Shown one piece after another: positions 1 to 6,636 of a DNA stretch of 7,767 nucleotides. How positions within the stretch are numbered: the first letter of the stretch is position 1; every line of letters begins with the position of its first letter. Source of the DNA: Alphaproteobacteria bacterium (GTDB taxonomy: Bacteria > Pseudomonadota > Alphaproteobacteria > Rhizobiales > Devosiaceae); the NCBI GenBank assembly GCA_013152625.1, contig JAADFY010000041.1, positions 1-7,767 on the forward strand, read 5' to 3'. Below the pieces are notes generated by a model. That model was not told where the DNA came from, made no database searches, and worked only from the letters and a program-made list of their open reading frames with translations. Made by a program: the position numbers and the translations under genes.

Positions 1-781
1 TTTCGTTCACATCCGGCAGGCTGGTCTCGTCGATCATGCGCTGATGGGTCTTTAGCCAGGGCACATGGGCATAACCGAACAGGGCCACCCGGTCCGGGTC
101 CAGGGCCACCACTTTGGCGATCGTTGCCGCCATGGTTTTTTCACTTTGATGCGGCAACCCGTACAAAACATCGAGATTGACCGAATGAACCCCGGTATCG
201 CTCATAGCGGTCACAACGTTCTTGGTCAGCTCAAAACTCTGGGGCCGGTTGATGGCCGCCTGCACTTTGGGGTCAAAATCCTGCACGCCGATGCTGGCCC
301 GGGTCACCCCGGCCTCGGCCATGGCCTCCACCCGGTCGGCGGTGACATCTCCGGGATCGATTTCGATACTGATTTCGGTTTTGGGGGCAAACTGAAACCG
401 GTCCCGCAGGCGGGCTAAAAGATCACGAAAATCGTGGGAGGTCAGCATGGAGGGCGAGCCGCCGCCAAAATGAACCCCGATGACCTTCGGTCTCGACCCA
501 ATGGCGTCGGACACCAGCGCAATTTCCCGCCGCAGGGGCCCAAGATACGCCGCGATGGGCTCGTAGCGCAGGGTCTGCTTGGTATGGCACCCGCAAAACC
601 AGCACAAACGGTCGCAAAACGGTATATGGATATAAAGGGACAGGGTGTCGGCGTCAGTCAATTCCCCAAGGCGGCGGCGATAGACTTCGCCGTCCACCCC
701 CTCATGAAAACTCGGGGCCGTTGGGTAGCTGGTATAGCGCGGCACCGGCGCGCTGTATTTCTCGGCCAAAGTGGGTTTCAT
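1..781 (-). CDS. hemN: Oxygen-independent coproporphyrinogen III oxidase HemN, N-terminal part (cut by window edge)
   Basis: This is a radical-SAM enzyme that decarboxylates coproporphyrinogen III to protoporphyrinogen IX without oxygen, in the cytoplasm. About 260 codons are present; the family is usually about 450 residues, so the C-terminal part lies beyond position 1. The protein starts MKPTLAEKYSAPVPRYTSYP, typical of true HemN. It carries the iron-sulfur motif YIHIPFCDRLCWFCGCH, with C56, C60, C63 and the HemN-typical extra C65. A GGGSPS SAM-binding loop follows, then SIGVQDFDPKVQAAINRPQ and YGLPHQ, all of which match HemN rather than the HemW branch. The ATG at 779-781 is chosen because the N-terminus fits the family. 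The Shine-Dalgarno is poor (a GGAC about 10 nt upstream) and a hairpin lies close by. It sits downstream of uxaC on the same strand, but an Fnr-type box in the gap suggests its own oxygen-controlled promoter. Identity is secure; regulation is inferred. Confidence 0.95.
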   Translation of the reverse strand, partial: MKPTLAEKYSAPVPRYTSYPTAPSFHEGVDGEVYRRRLGELTDADTLSLYIHIPFCDRLCWFCGCHTKQTLRYEPIAAYLGPLRREIALVSDAIGSRPKVIGVHFGGGSPSMLTSHDFRDLLARLRDRFQFAPKTEISIEIDPGDVTADRVEAMAEAGVTRASIGVQDFDPKVQAAINRPQSFELTKNVVTAMSDTGVHSVNLDVLYGLPHQSEKTMAATIAKVVALDPDRVALFGYAHVPWLKTHQRMIDETSLPDVNE

Positions 782-791
782 TTCGCATCGT

Positions 792-809
792 CCGGTTAAC
801 CTGAACCGG
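792..809 (-). other. Inverted repeat in the hemN 5' leader
   Basis: CCGGTT and AACCGG form a perfect 6-bp stem around a 6-nt loop, ending 11 nt upstream of the hemN start codon. It would fold in the hemN leader RNA and could limit access to the weak ribosome-binding region, or it could be a protein-binding palindrome. No T-run follows, so it is not an obvious intrinsic terminator. The pairing is seen directly; any function is a guess. Confidence 0.4.
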
Positions 810-840
810 GCGCACCCTAGCGGCTCCCCGCTCCGGCGCC
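809..840 (-). other. Two-tier hairpin between uxaC and hemN
   Basis: On the minus strand GGCGC pairs with GCGCC (outer 5 bp) and AGCGG pairs with CCGCT (inner 5 bp around a GGAG loop), with a 3/5-nt internal loop between them. It lies after the uxaC stop and before hemN. No T-tract follows, so it may be a weak or factor-dependent transcript end for uxaC, a 3'-end stabiliser, or chance in GC-rich DNA. The inner stem overlaps the sequence where a hemN -10 element would be expected. Confidence 0.3.
814..819 (-). promoter_or_regulatory. Possible hemN -10 element
   Basis: The minus strand reads TAGGGT here, keeping the three most conserved bases of a -10 hexamer (TAnnnT). If used, transcription would start near 807, placing the centre of the upstream Fnr-type box at about -41.5, the usual class II activation position. 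The match alone is weak; the spacing to the box is what makes it worth recording. Confidence 0.3.
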
Positions 841-854
841 TTGATGCTGGTCAA
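841..854 (-). promoter_or_regulatory. Fnr/Anr/FnrL-type box upstream of hemN
   Basis: The minus strand reads TTGACCAGCATCAA, matching the Fnr consensus TTGAT-N4-ATCAA at 9 of 10 defined bases. It lies in the non-coding gap between the uxaC stop and the hemN start, centred about 66 bp before the hemN ATG. Oxygen-responsive Fnr-family proteins are established activators of hemN in many proteobacteria, since the enzyme is needed when oxygen is low. The motif is seen; the binding protein and its effect are inferred. The regulator gene is not in this window. Confidence 0.7.
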
Positions 855-870
855 ATAACGCTTGAGCGGG

Positions 871-2280
871 TCACAGCTTGTAGGTTTTCTTGGCCAGCCC
901 ATAGGCCAGTTCCCGGGCCAGCGCCGCCCCCTCCTCCGGCCGCAACTGATGCTCGGCAATCAGACCAGCGAGATATCCGCAATCAATGCGCCGGGCCATA
1001 TCGTGACGGGCCGGAATGGAGGGAAACGCCCGCGTGTCATCGTTAAAGCCCACCGTATTGTAAAACCCGGCGGTCTCGGTTGTAAGCTGGCGATAGCGCC
1101 GCATGCCTTCCGGGCTGTCGTAAAACCACCATGCGGGCCCCAGCCGGAGGGCCGGATAAGCCCCTGCCAGGGGGGCAAGTTCGCGGGAATAGGCGCCCTC
1201 ATCGAGGGTAAACAGAACCAGGGTGAGGCGGGGATCCATACCCACCTCGTCCAGCAGCGGTTTTAGCGCGGCCACGTAATTTGTCGGCTTTGGAATATCG
1301 AACCCCTTGTCCGGCCCGAACCGGGCATGAACGGTGGGCGAATGGCCGCGCCAGGAGCCGGGATGGATTTGCATCACCAACCCGTCCTCGATGCTCATTC
1401 TGGCCATTTCCGTCAGCATCTGCCCGCGAAACAGGGCCCGTTCGGCAACGTCGGCCCCGCCGGTGCGTATTTTGTCAAACAGTAACCCAGCAGCCCCTTC
1501 GCTCAGGTTGGCGGTGTCGGCGGTTAAGTGCCCATGGTCGGTTGAGGTGGCGCCGTGGGCGGCAAAAAAGGCGCGCCGATTCCGGTGGGCATCGAGATAC
1601 CCCGCCCAGTTGCCGGTATCGCAGCCGCTAAGTTCGCCGAACAGATCAAGATTGGCGCTAAAATCGGCATTGTCGGGATCAATGACCGAATCGGGCCGGT
1701 AGGCGGTGATCACCCGCCCGTCCCAGTCGCTGTCGGCGATCATCTTGTGCCATTTCAGGTCATCGATGGCCGCCTCGGTGGTGGCAATCACCTCGATGTT
1801 GAAATGGGAAAAAAGGGCCCGGGGGAGATATTGGTCCTGGGTCAGGCACTCCGCAATGTGATCATAAATCGCATCGGCGCTGCTCTCATCAAGAACGGTA
1901 TCGACCCCGAATAGAAATTCAAGGGTATGGTCGAGCCACGCGCGGGTGGGTGTCCCGGCAAACAGATGGTAGTTTTTGGCAAACAGACGCCAGATCGTCC
2001 GCCCGTCGGCCTCGAAATCCGAGCCGTCCAGCCCCCGCACCCCAAGCTCATGGTGGCCAATCCCCTGGCTGACCAGCATGCGCACCGCATAGTGATCCGG
2101 CACAATGAGCAACTGTGCCGGGTCGGGAAACGGTTTATTTTGCGCATACCAGCGCGGATCGGTATGGCCATGGGGGCTGACAATGGGTAAGTCCTTGACC
2201 TGATCGTACAACTCACGGGCAATCGCTCTTGTATCGGGGTCGGCGGGAAAGAGCCGGTCGGGGTGATTCAGATTTGGCAC
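871..2280 (-). CDS. uxaC: Glucuronate/galacturonate isomerase UxaC
   Basis: Uronate isomerase (EC 5.3.1.12) interconverts D-glucuronate with D-fructuronate and D-galacturonate with D-tagaturonate, the first cytoplasmic step of hexuronate breakdown. The 469-residue product has the full family length and amidohydrolase-type fold. Family landmarks are SPHGHTDP with the metal-ligand pair H37/H39, TDHGH at 247-251, MQIHPGSWRGH at 303-313, GPAWWFYDSPEGM at 381-393 and GFNDDTRAFPSIPARHD at 411-427. The start is a GTG at 2278-2280, supported by a GGAG Shine-Dalgarno 6 nt upstream on the minus strand. It is transcribed away from kdgK-eda-uxaA across a shared intergenic region, so coordinated control of both sides is likely. 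With UxaA in the same locus, galacturonate is the best-supported substrate, though the enzyme also takes glucuronate. No truncation or missing catalytic motif is visible. Confidence 0.95.
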   Translation of the reverse strand: MPNLNHPDRLFPADPDTRAIARELYDQVKDLPIVSPHGHTDPRWYAQNKPFPDPAQLLIVPDHYAVRMLVSQGIGHHELGVRGLDGSDFEADGRTIWRLFAKNYHLFAGTPTRAWLDHTLEFLFGVDTVLDESSADAIYDHIAECLTQDQYLPRALFSHFNIEVIATTEAAIDDLKWHKMIADSDWDGRVITAYRPDSVIDPDNADFSANLDLFGELSGCDTGNWAGYLDAHRNRRAFFAAHGATSTDHGHLTADTANLSEGAAGLLFDKIRTGGADVAERALFRGQMLTEMARMSIEDGLVMQIHPGSWRGHSPTVHARFGPDKGFDIPKPTNYVAALKPLLDEVGMDPRLTLVLFTLDEGAYSRELAPLAGAYPALRLGPAWWFYDSPEGMRRYRQLTTETAGFYNTVGFNDDTRAFPSIPARHDMARRIDCGYLAGLIAEHQLRPEEGAALARELAYGLAKKTYKL

Positions 2281-2452
2281 GAAATGCTCCGCTGGTTAAA
2301 AAAAGAGAACAGTGTGGACATGGTGCCGGGATAAAAAGCCCGGCACAGGCAAAACAATAATAAAACTGACACACCAGACTTGTGGCAAAATGGTGGGCGA
2401 ACCGATCATAGCCACGAAAACCGGCACACCAAACACGAAGGGGAAAATAAAG
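2281..2452. promoter_or_regulatory. Divergent control region between uxaC and kdgK
   Basis: These 172 bp separate the GTG start of uxaC from the preferred TTG start of kdgK and must hold both promoters. They are richer in A and T than the flanking genes (for example 2348-2368) and contain an 8+8 bp palindrome at 2323-2346. The string CCGGCACA occurs at 2340-2347 and again at 2421-2428, 81 bp apart; its complementary arm begins at 2323. A convincing pair of -35 and -10 hexamers could not be picked for either direction. A uronate-responsive repressor (GntR, LacI or IclR type in known systems) would be expected to bind here, but none is encoded in the window. Confidence 0.55.
2323..2346. promoter_or_regulatory. 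Perfect 8+8 bp palindrome, candidate operator
   Basis: GTGCCGGG (2323-2330) and CCCGGCAC (2339-2346) are exact reverse complements separated by 8 bp (ATAAAAAG). The site lies 43 bp upstream of the uxaC start and about 107 bp upstream of the kdgK start. There is no T-tract on either side, so a terminator is unlikely. A dimeric regulator controlling both divergent units is the simplest reading. It does not resemble the UxuR/ExuR or KdgR consensus sites I know, so the cognate protein is unknown. Confidence 0.45.
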
Positions 2453-3553
2453 TTGGGGAACTGGAAATTACGCGAAGCCTCGAAGTGCACCTTTGACATT
2501 GTTTCCATGGGCGAGGTCATGTTGCGGCTTGATCCCGGTGAGGGCCGGATTCGCACGGCACGAAATTTCCGCGTTTGGGAAGGGGGCGGCGAATATAACG
2601 TGGCGCGGGGGCTAAGACGCTGTTTTGGCCAGCGCGCTGGGGTCATTACCGCCTTTGCCCGAAACGAAGTGGGGCTGCTGCTCGAGGACCTCATTTTGCA
2701 GGGCGGGGTCGATACATCCCTTATCCGCTGGGTCGACTATGACGGAATCGGGCGTTCGGTGCGCAACGGGCTGAACTTTACCGAGCGCGGCTTTGGCGTG
2801 CGCGGCGCTGTGGGCACCTCGGACCGGGGCCATACCGCCGCCATGCAGATGGCGCCGGGGGACGTGGATTTTGACACCCTGTTTGGCGAACAGGGCGTGC
2901 GCTGGTTTCACACCGGGGGGATATTTGCCGGCCTGTCCGACACCACCGGGCCGCTGGTGATCGAAGCGGCCAAAGCTGCAAAAAAACACGGCACGATTGT
3001 CTCGTACGATCTTAATTACCGCCCTTCCCTCTGGCGGGGCATTGGCGGCATAGACCGGTGCCGTCAGGTCAATCGCGAGATCGCACAATATGTGGATGTC
3101 ATGATCGGCAACGAGGAGGATTTCACCGCCTGCCTCGGCTATGAGATCGAAGGCACCGACGCGTCGCTGACCGATCTTGATGTAAGTTCGTTCGAGCGTA
3201 TGATCGAGCGGGCCGTGGCTGATTTCCCCAATTTCAAGGCCACCGCCACCACCATGCGCGGCGTAAAATCGGCCAGCATCAACGACTGGGGCGCCATGTG
3301 CTGGGCGGATGGCAGGTTTTTCCACGCGACCCATCGGCCCGAACTTGAAATCCTGGATCGGGTGGGCGGCGGCGACAGTTTTGCCTCGGGCTTTATTTAT
3401 GGAATGATGCGGTTTGGCGATCCGCAACTGGCGGTGGAATATGGCGCCGCCCACGGAGCGCTGGCCATGACCACACCGGGGGACACCACCATGGCCTCAC
3501 TTCCAGAAGTTGAAAAACTGGTGGGCGGCGGCAGCGCCCGCGTCGATCGGTAA
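2453..3553 (+). CDS. kdgK: 2-keto-3-deoxygluconate kinase KdgK
   Basis: This PfkB/ribokinase-family sugar kinase phosphorylates 2-keto-3-deoxy-D-gluconate with ATP to 2-keto-3-deoxy-6-phosphogluconate. With the start used here it is 366 residues. Landmarks are FDIVSMGEVMLRLDP at the first strand, the substrate-lid segment GGGEYNVARGL (about 44-54), SYDLNYRPSLW, IGNEEDF, and the C-terminal PfkB signature DRVGGGDSFASGF with the presumed catalytic base D308. The frame stays open upstream to a GTG at 2312, and an ATG lies at 2390. I prefer TTG at 2453 because AAGGGG sits 9 nt before it and it leaves only about 18 residues before the conserved MGEV; the ATG at 2507 would cut into the first strand. 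The start is therefore uncertain by up to 47 codons. Eda follows after 26 bp. The next two pathway enzymes on the same strand support the KDG substrate. Confidence 0.9.
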   Translation: MGNWKLREASKCTFDIVSMGEVMLRLDPGEGRIRTARNFRVWEGGGEYNVARGLRRCFGQRAGVITAFARNEVGLLLEDLILQGGVDTSLIRWVDYDGIGRSVRNGLNFTERGFGVRGAVGTSDRGHTAAMQMAPGDVDFDTLFGEQGVRWFHTGGIFAGLSDTTGPLVIEAAKAAKKHGTIVSYDLNYRPSLWRGIGGIDRCRQVNREIAQYVDVMIGNEEDFTACLGYEIEGTDASLTDLDVSSFERMIERAVADFPNFKATATTMRGVKSASINDWGAMCWADGRFFHATHRPELEILDRVGGGDSFASGFIYGMMRFGDPQLAVEYGAAHGALAMTTPGDTTMASLPEVEKLVGGGSARVDR

Positions 3554-3579
3554 ATACCAATAAATAAACGGAAAAAATC

Positions 3580-4233
3580 ATGCTCGAAGAACTGAAAAAA
3601 CGCGCCATTATTCCAGTCATCGTCATCCATGACGCCAATGACGCCGAACCCCTGGCCGAGGCCCTGCTTGCAGGGGGCATCGATGTGATCGAAATCACCT
3701 TTCGCACCGATGCCGCCGCCGAGGCCATTTCACGTATCGCAAAGGCCTTTCCCGAAATGCTGTTGGGGGCGGGCACATTGGTAAGTGCCGAACAGGGCCA
3801 GCGGGCCATCGACGCCGGGGTGAGTTTCGGGCTGGCGCCGGGGTTAAATCCAGCCACCATCAATCAGTTCAAAAACGCCGGTGTCGGGTTTGTTCCCGGG
3901 ATCGTAACCCCTTCCGACATCGAGCGGGGGCTCGAACTGGGGTGTAAATTGCTAAAATTCTTTCCCGCCGCCGCTGCCGGCGGCCCGGCCTATCTCAAGG
4001 CAATGGCAGGCCCCTACAAAAGCCACGGCGTGCAGTTTTGCCCCACCGGCGGCATATCCCTTTCCAACATGAACGATTACCTGTCCCTGCCCCTGGTGGC
4101 CTCCATTGGCGGTTCGTGGCTGGCCACCGCCGACCAGATCGCAAACAAGAACTGGGCCGCCATTACCGCCCAGGCCGCCCAGGCGCTGCAAAAAGCGGCC
4201 GAACGAACCCAAGGTACCCAAGCACATGCCTAA
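3580..4233 (+). CDS. eda: 2-keto-3-deoxy-6-phosphogluconate aldolase (KDPG aldolase)
   Basis: This class I aldolase cleaves KDPG to pyruvate and D-glyceraldehyde 3-phosphate, the last step shared by uronate catabolism and the Entner-Doudoroff route. The 217-residue product has normal family length and a TIM-barrel pattern. The active-site residues are in place: E38 and R42 in IEITFRT, T66 in GAGTL, and the Schiff-base lysine K126 in LLKFFPA; the phosphate-binding TGGIS loop and IGGSW follow. The residues align with E. coli Eda E45, R49, T73 and K133 at a constant offset of 7. The C-terminal tail after the barrel is Ala/Gln-rich. The ribosome-binding region upstream (CGGAAAAA) is weak, consistent with translation coupled to kdgK 26 bp before. 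Its end overlaps the uxaA start by 8 nt. The cleavage of 2-keto-4-hydroxyglutarate known for some family members is possible too. Confidence 0.94.
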   Translation: MLEELKKRAIIPVIVIHDANDAEPLAEALLAGGIDVIEITFRTDAAAEAISRIAKAFPEMLLGAGTLVSAEQGQRAIDAGVSFGLAPGLNPATINQFKNAGVGFVPGIVTPSDIERGLELGCKLLKFFPAAAAGGPAYLKAMAGPYKSHGVQFCPTGGISLSNMNDYLSLPLVASIGGSWLATADQIANKNWAAITAQAAQALQKAAERTQGTQAHA

Positions 4234-5776
4234 TTCCAGCTCCAGGCCCGAAAAAATCGCCATCCCGCGCACCATACGCCTGAACGAAAACGACAATGTA
4301 ATGGTGTGCATTGACCGGGCCGACCGGGGGGTAAAGCTCACTGACGCGGTGACAACCGGCGATCGCATTCCCCGGGGCCACAAGGTCGCCCTGCGGGACA
4401 TCGCCACTGGGCAGCCTGTCGTAAAGTTCGGCCAGACCATTGGTGTGGCCAGCAAACCCATTGTTGCCGGTGAGTGGGTGCATGAGCACAATACGGGCAT
4501 GGTCGCCAGCGCTGGTCAAGTGGCGCCGGCCGGCGACCAGACCGCTTTTACCCTGGTGCCCGAAAGCGAGCGGGAAACCTTCATGGGGTATGTCCGGGCC
4601 AATGGCCGCGTCGGCACCCGCAACTATATCGGCATCTTAACCTCGGTGAACTGTTCGGCCACGGTGGCGCGCCATATAGCCGAAGAGATCAACCGCTCCG
4701 GCCTGCTGGCAGATTATGACAATATTGACGGGGTGGTGGCCTTTAACCACGGCACCGGCTGCGGCATGGATAACAAGGGCGAAGGGTTCGACATTTTAAG
4801 CCGCACCCACTGGGGCTACGGCGCCAGCCCCAATCTTGGCGGGGTTTTAGTGGTTGGGCTGGGGTGCGAGGTTTTTCAGATCGCCCGCTTCAAGCGCGAA
4901 TTCAATGTCGAGGAAGGCCCCACATTTCGCACCCACACAATTCAGGACATGGGGGGCACCCGCCGGGCCATTGCCGAAGGGGTCAAACGCATCATGGAAA
5001 TGGCGCCGGTGGTCAATGGCACCGGACGTCAGCAGGTGCCGGCATCGAAACTTGTTCTGGCCCTGCAATGCGGCGGGTCGGACGGCTATTCCGGCATAAC
5101 CGCCAACCCCGCTCTCGGGGTGGCCTCCGATCTGCTGGTGCGGCAGGGGGGCACTTCAATTCTGGCCGAAACCCCTGAAATTTACGGGGCCGAACATTTA
5201 TTGCTGTCCCGGGCAGTCAGCCCAGAGGTTGCACAAAAACTGCGGGACCGACTGGCATGGTGGGAGGATTACACCGCCCGCTCCGGGGGCGAAATGAACA
5301 ATAACCCCTCCCCCGGCAACAAGGCCGGCGGTCTGACCACCATTTTAGAAAAATCCCTTGGAGCCGTCGCCAAAGCGGGGCACGCTCCTTTGCAGGCGGT
5401 ATATGAATATGCCGAACAGGTGACGGCCACGGGCTTAACGTTCATGGACACGCCGGGATATGATCCGGTTTCAGCCACGGGCCAGGTGGCAGGCGGCGCC
5501 AATATTCTCGCCTTTACCACCGGGCGCGGCTCGGCCTACGGGTGCAAGCCGGTGCCGGCAATCAAACTGGCCACCTCCAGTCAGATTTACACCCATATGC
5601 AAGAGGACATGGACATCAATTGCGGCGATGTGCTCGACGGCGTCAGTCTAGAGACCAAGGGCCGGGAAATTTTTGAAACCCTGCTGCGGGTCGCCTCCGG
5701 TGAGCGCACGAAATCGGAGCTTTTGGGCTATGGCGATGCAGAATTCGTGCCCTGGCAGGTGGGCGCTGTAATGTAG
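4226..5776 (+). CDS. uxaA: Altronate dehydratase UxaA
   Basis: Altronate dehydratase (EC 4.2.1.7) removes water from D-altronate to give 2-keto-3-deoxy-D-gluconate, the substrate of KdgK. The 516-residue product has both expected parts. The first is an N-terminal SAF domain (about residues 16-95) with the VHEHNTGM metal-site segment at 85-92. The second is the long catalytic region opening at GYVRANGRVGTRNY (121-134) and carrying NCSATV (142-147), CGGSDGYSGITANPALG (282-298), FTTGRGSAYGCKPVP (430-444) and DMDINCGDVLDG (461-472). Cysteines in these motifs fit an iron-dependent enzyme of the UxaA/GarD family. The ATG at 4226 is chosen because it leaves a normal-length leader before the SAF domain. 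It overlaps eda by 8 nt, so translation is probably coupled; an AAGG lies 11 nt upstream. The paralogue galactarate dehydratase GarD is less likely given the neighbours. It ends 16 bp before a convergent gene. Confidence 0.93.
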   Translation: MPNSSSRPEKIAIPRTIRLNENDNVMVCIDRADRGVKLTDAVTTGDRIPRGHKVALRDIATGQPVVKFGQTIGVASKPIVAGEWVHEHNTGMVASAGQVAPAGDQTAFTLVPESERETFMGYVRANGRVGTRNYIGILTSVNCSATVARHIAEEINRSGLLADYDNIDGVVAFNHGTGCGMDNKGEGFDILSRTHWGYGASPNLGGVLVVGLGCEVFQIARFKREFNVEEGPTFRTHTIQDMGGTRRAIAEGVKRIMEMAPVVNGTGRQQVPASKLVLALQCGGSDGYSGITANPALGVASDLLVRQGGTSILAETPEIYGAEHLLLSRAVSPEVAQKLRDRLAWWEDYTARSGGEMNNNPSPGNKAGGLTTILEKSLGAVAKAGHAPLQAVYEYAEQVTATGLTFMDTPGYDPVSATGQVAGGANILAFTTGRGSAYGCKPVPAIKLATSSQIYTHMQEDMDINCGDVLDGVSLETKGREIFETLLRVASGERTKSELLGYGDAEFVPWQVGAVM

Positions 5777-5783
5777 TTCTGGG

Positions 5784-5801
5784 AAACCGGGACTACGGTT
5801 T
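5784..5801. terminator. Possible bidirectional terminator hairpin
   Basis: AAACCG (5784-5789) and CGGTTT (5796-5801) form a perfect 6-bp stem around a 6-nt loop, exactly at the junction where uxaA and the convergent cupin gene meet. It overlaps the cupin stop codon. The position suits a shared terminator, but the stem is short and neither strand has a strong T-tract after it. Confidence 0.35.
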
Positions 5802-6500
5802 AAGCCATGTGTCATAGTCCGAAACCAGAAGATGGATCGGTTCTTCGTCTTCTTCGATGCCTGAAAAGCGATCGATGGCAGGGTCCTCGAATACGTTGTC
5901 GGTCAGATCGTCATTGACCGTGGAGACCTCGCCGATAAACACATCCCCCCCCTCGCCCCAGAACCCGTGCCAGTGCTCGTTGGGCATTAAAGTGACACTT
6001 TCCCCGGGCTGCAATTTCAACTTGTGACCGGGCTCCAGTTCCCGGCGCCCCCCGTCTGTGTACACCACCGTGCCTTTATCCCGGTCGCATTTGCCGTCGG
6101 TATCGCCGTATAGCTCAATGACCAGAGTGCCGCCGCCCCGGTTGATGATGTCCTCGGCCTTGATGTTGTGCCGGTGCATGGGCGACCCTTGGTTTTCCCG
6201 CGAGATCATCGCTTTTTCCGCATAAAGCATGCCCCTCCCCCGGGCCAGATCAGCGGCATTGCCGTTGCGTACGGTAAACAGAAACAGGCCGAATTCGTCG
6301 AATTTGCCAAACCCGAAGTCGGTGATGTCCCACCCCAGGCCGGCATCGATGATGTTGCCGATCTCCGCCCGGCGGGCCTGCATTTCCGCTGGCGACCAAT
6401 AAGCGAACGGCGGCAGCGAAAATCCAAAGGATCGGATAAATTCATCGCTTCGGCGCAAAATCTGGTTGACCTGACTGCGCAACAAAGGGGAACGGGTCAT
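5793..6500 (-). CDS. D-lyxose isomerase family cupin (probable sugar ketol-isomerase)
   Basis: The 235-residue product matches the D-lyxose isomerase family, metal-dependent cupins that interconvert D-lyxose with D-xylulose and often D-mannose with D-fructose. Visible landmarks are WDITDFGFGKFDEFGL, the first metal-site segment SPMHRHNIKAEDI (H109, H111, E116), a second cupin motif PNEHWHGFWGEG (H176, H178) and GEVSTVNDD (E191). Length is normal for the family. The ATG at 6500 is preferred over in-frame codons further out (the frame is open to 6653). It has AAGGA 9 nt upstream and begins with the expected SQVNQILRRSDEFI helix. It is convergent with uxaA and divergent from the ArsR gene, so it is not in either operon. 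The family call is firm. The substrate is not: beside a uronate locus it might serve a pentose or hexose from the same plant or algal polymer, or a uronate-related sugar. An 8-base G run (minus strand) lies within the coding sequence. Confidence 0.85.
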   Translation of the reverse strand: MTRSPLLRSQVNQILRRSDEFIRSFGFSLPPFAYWSPAEMQARRAEIGNIIDAGLGWDITDFGFGKFDEFGLFLFTVRNGNAADLARGRGMLYAEKAMISRENQGSPMHRHNIKAEDIINRGGGTLVIELYGDTDGKCDRDKGTVVYTDGGRRELEPGHKLKLQPGESVTLMPNEHWHGFWGEGGDVFIGEVSTVNDDLTDNVFEDPAIDRFSGIEEDEEPIHLLVSDYDTWLKP

Positions 6501-6636
6501 CGGTGGGGTTCCTTCGCACTGGTTTCGGACCTGCCCGGTCCGGCCTTTGCCACCACAGTGCAACAATTCGCGCCGGTCCGCCAGCGCGTCAGTCGCCAGC
6601 AGATCATTTATGAAATTTGCAGGCAGGATTGTGTAT

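Noticed and set aside
65..799. Plus-strand open frames of 117 and 121 codons
   Set aside because: They are antisense to hemN, whose iron-sulfur and SAM motifs are intact on the minus strand.
2323..2346. Palindrome read as an intrinsic terminator
   Set aside because: There is no T-run directly after the stem on either strand, and it lies between two divergent gene starts, where no transcript should end.
2612..3454. 280-codon open frame on the minus strand opposite kdgK
   Set aside because: It lies wholly antisense to a well-supported kinase gene, its translation resembles no family, and long antisense frames are common in GC-rich genes.
4106..4225. Forty-codon upstream extension of uxaA inside eda
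   Set aside because: It would overlap eda by over 120 nt and adds an Arg/Pro-rich stretch that is clearly eda read out of frame; the ATG at 4226 gives normal family length.
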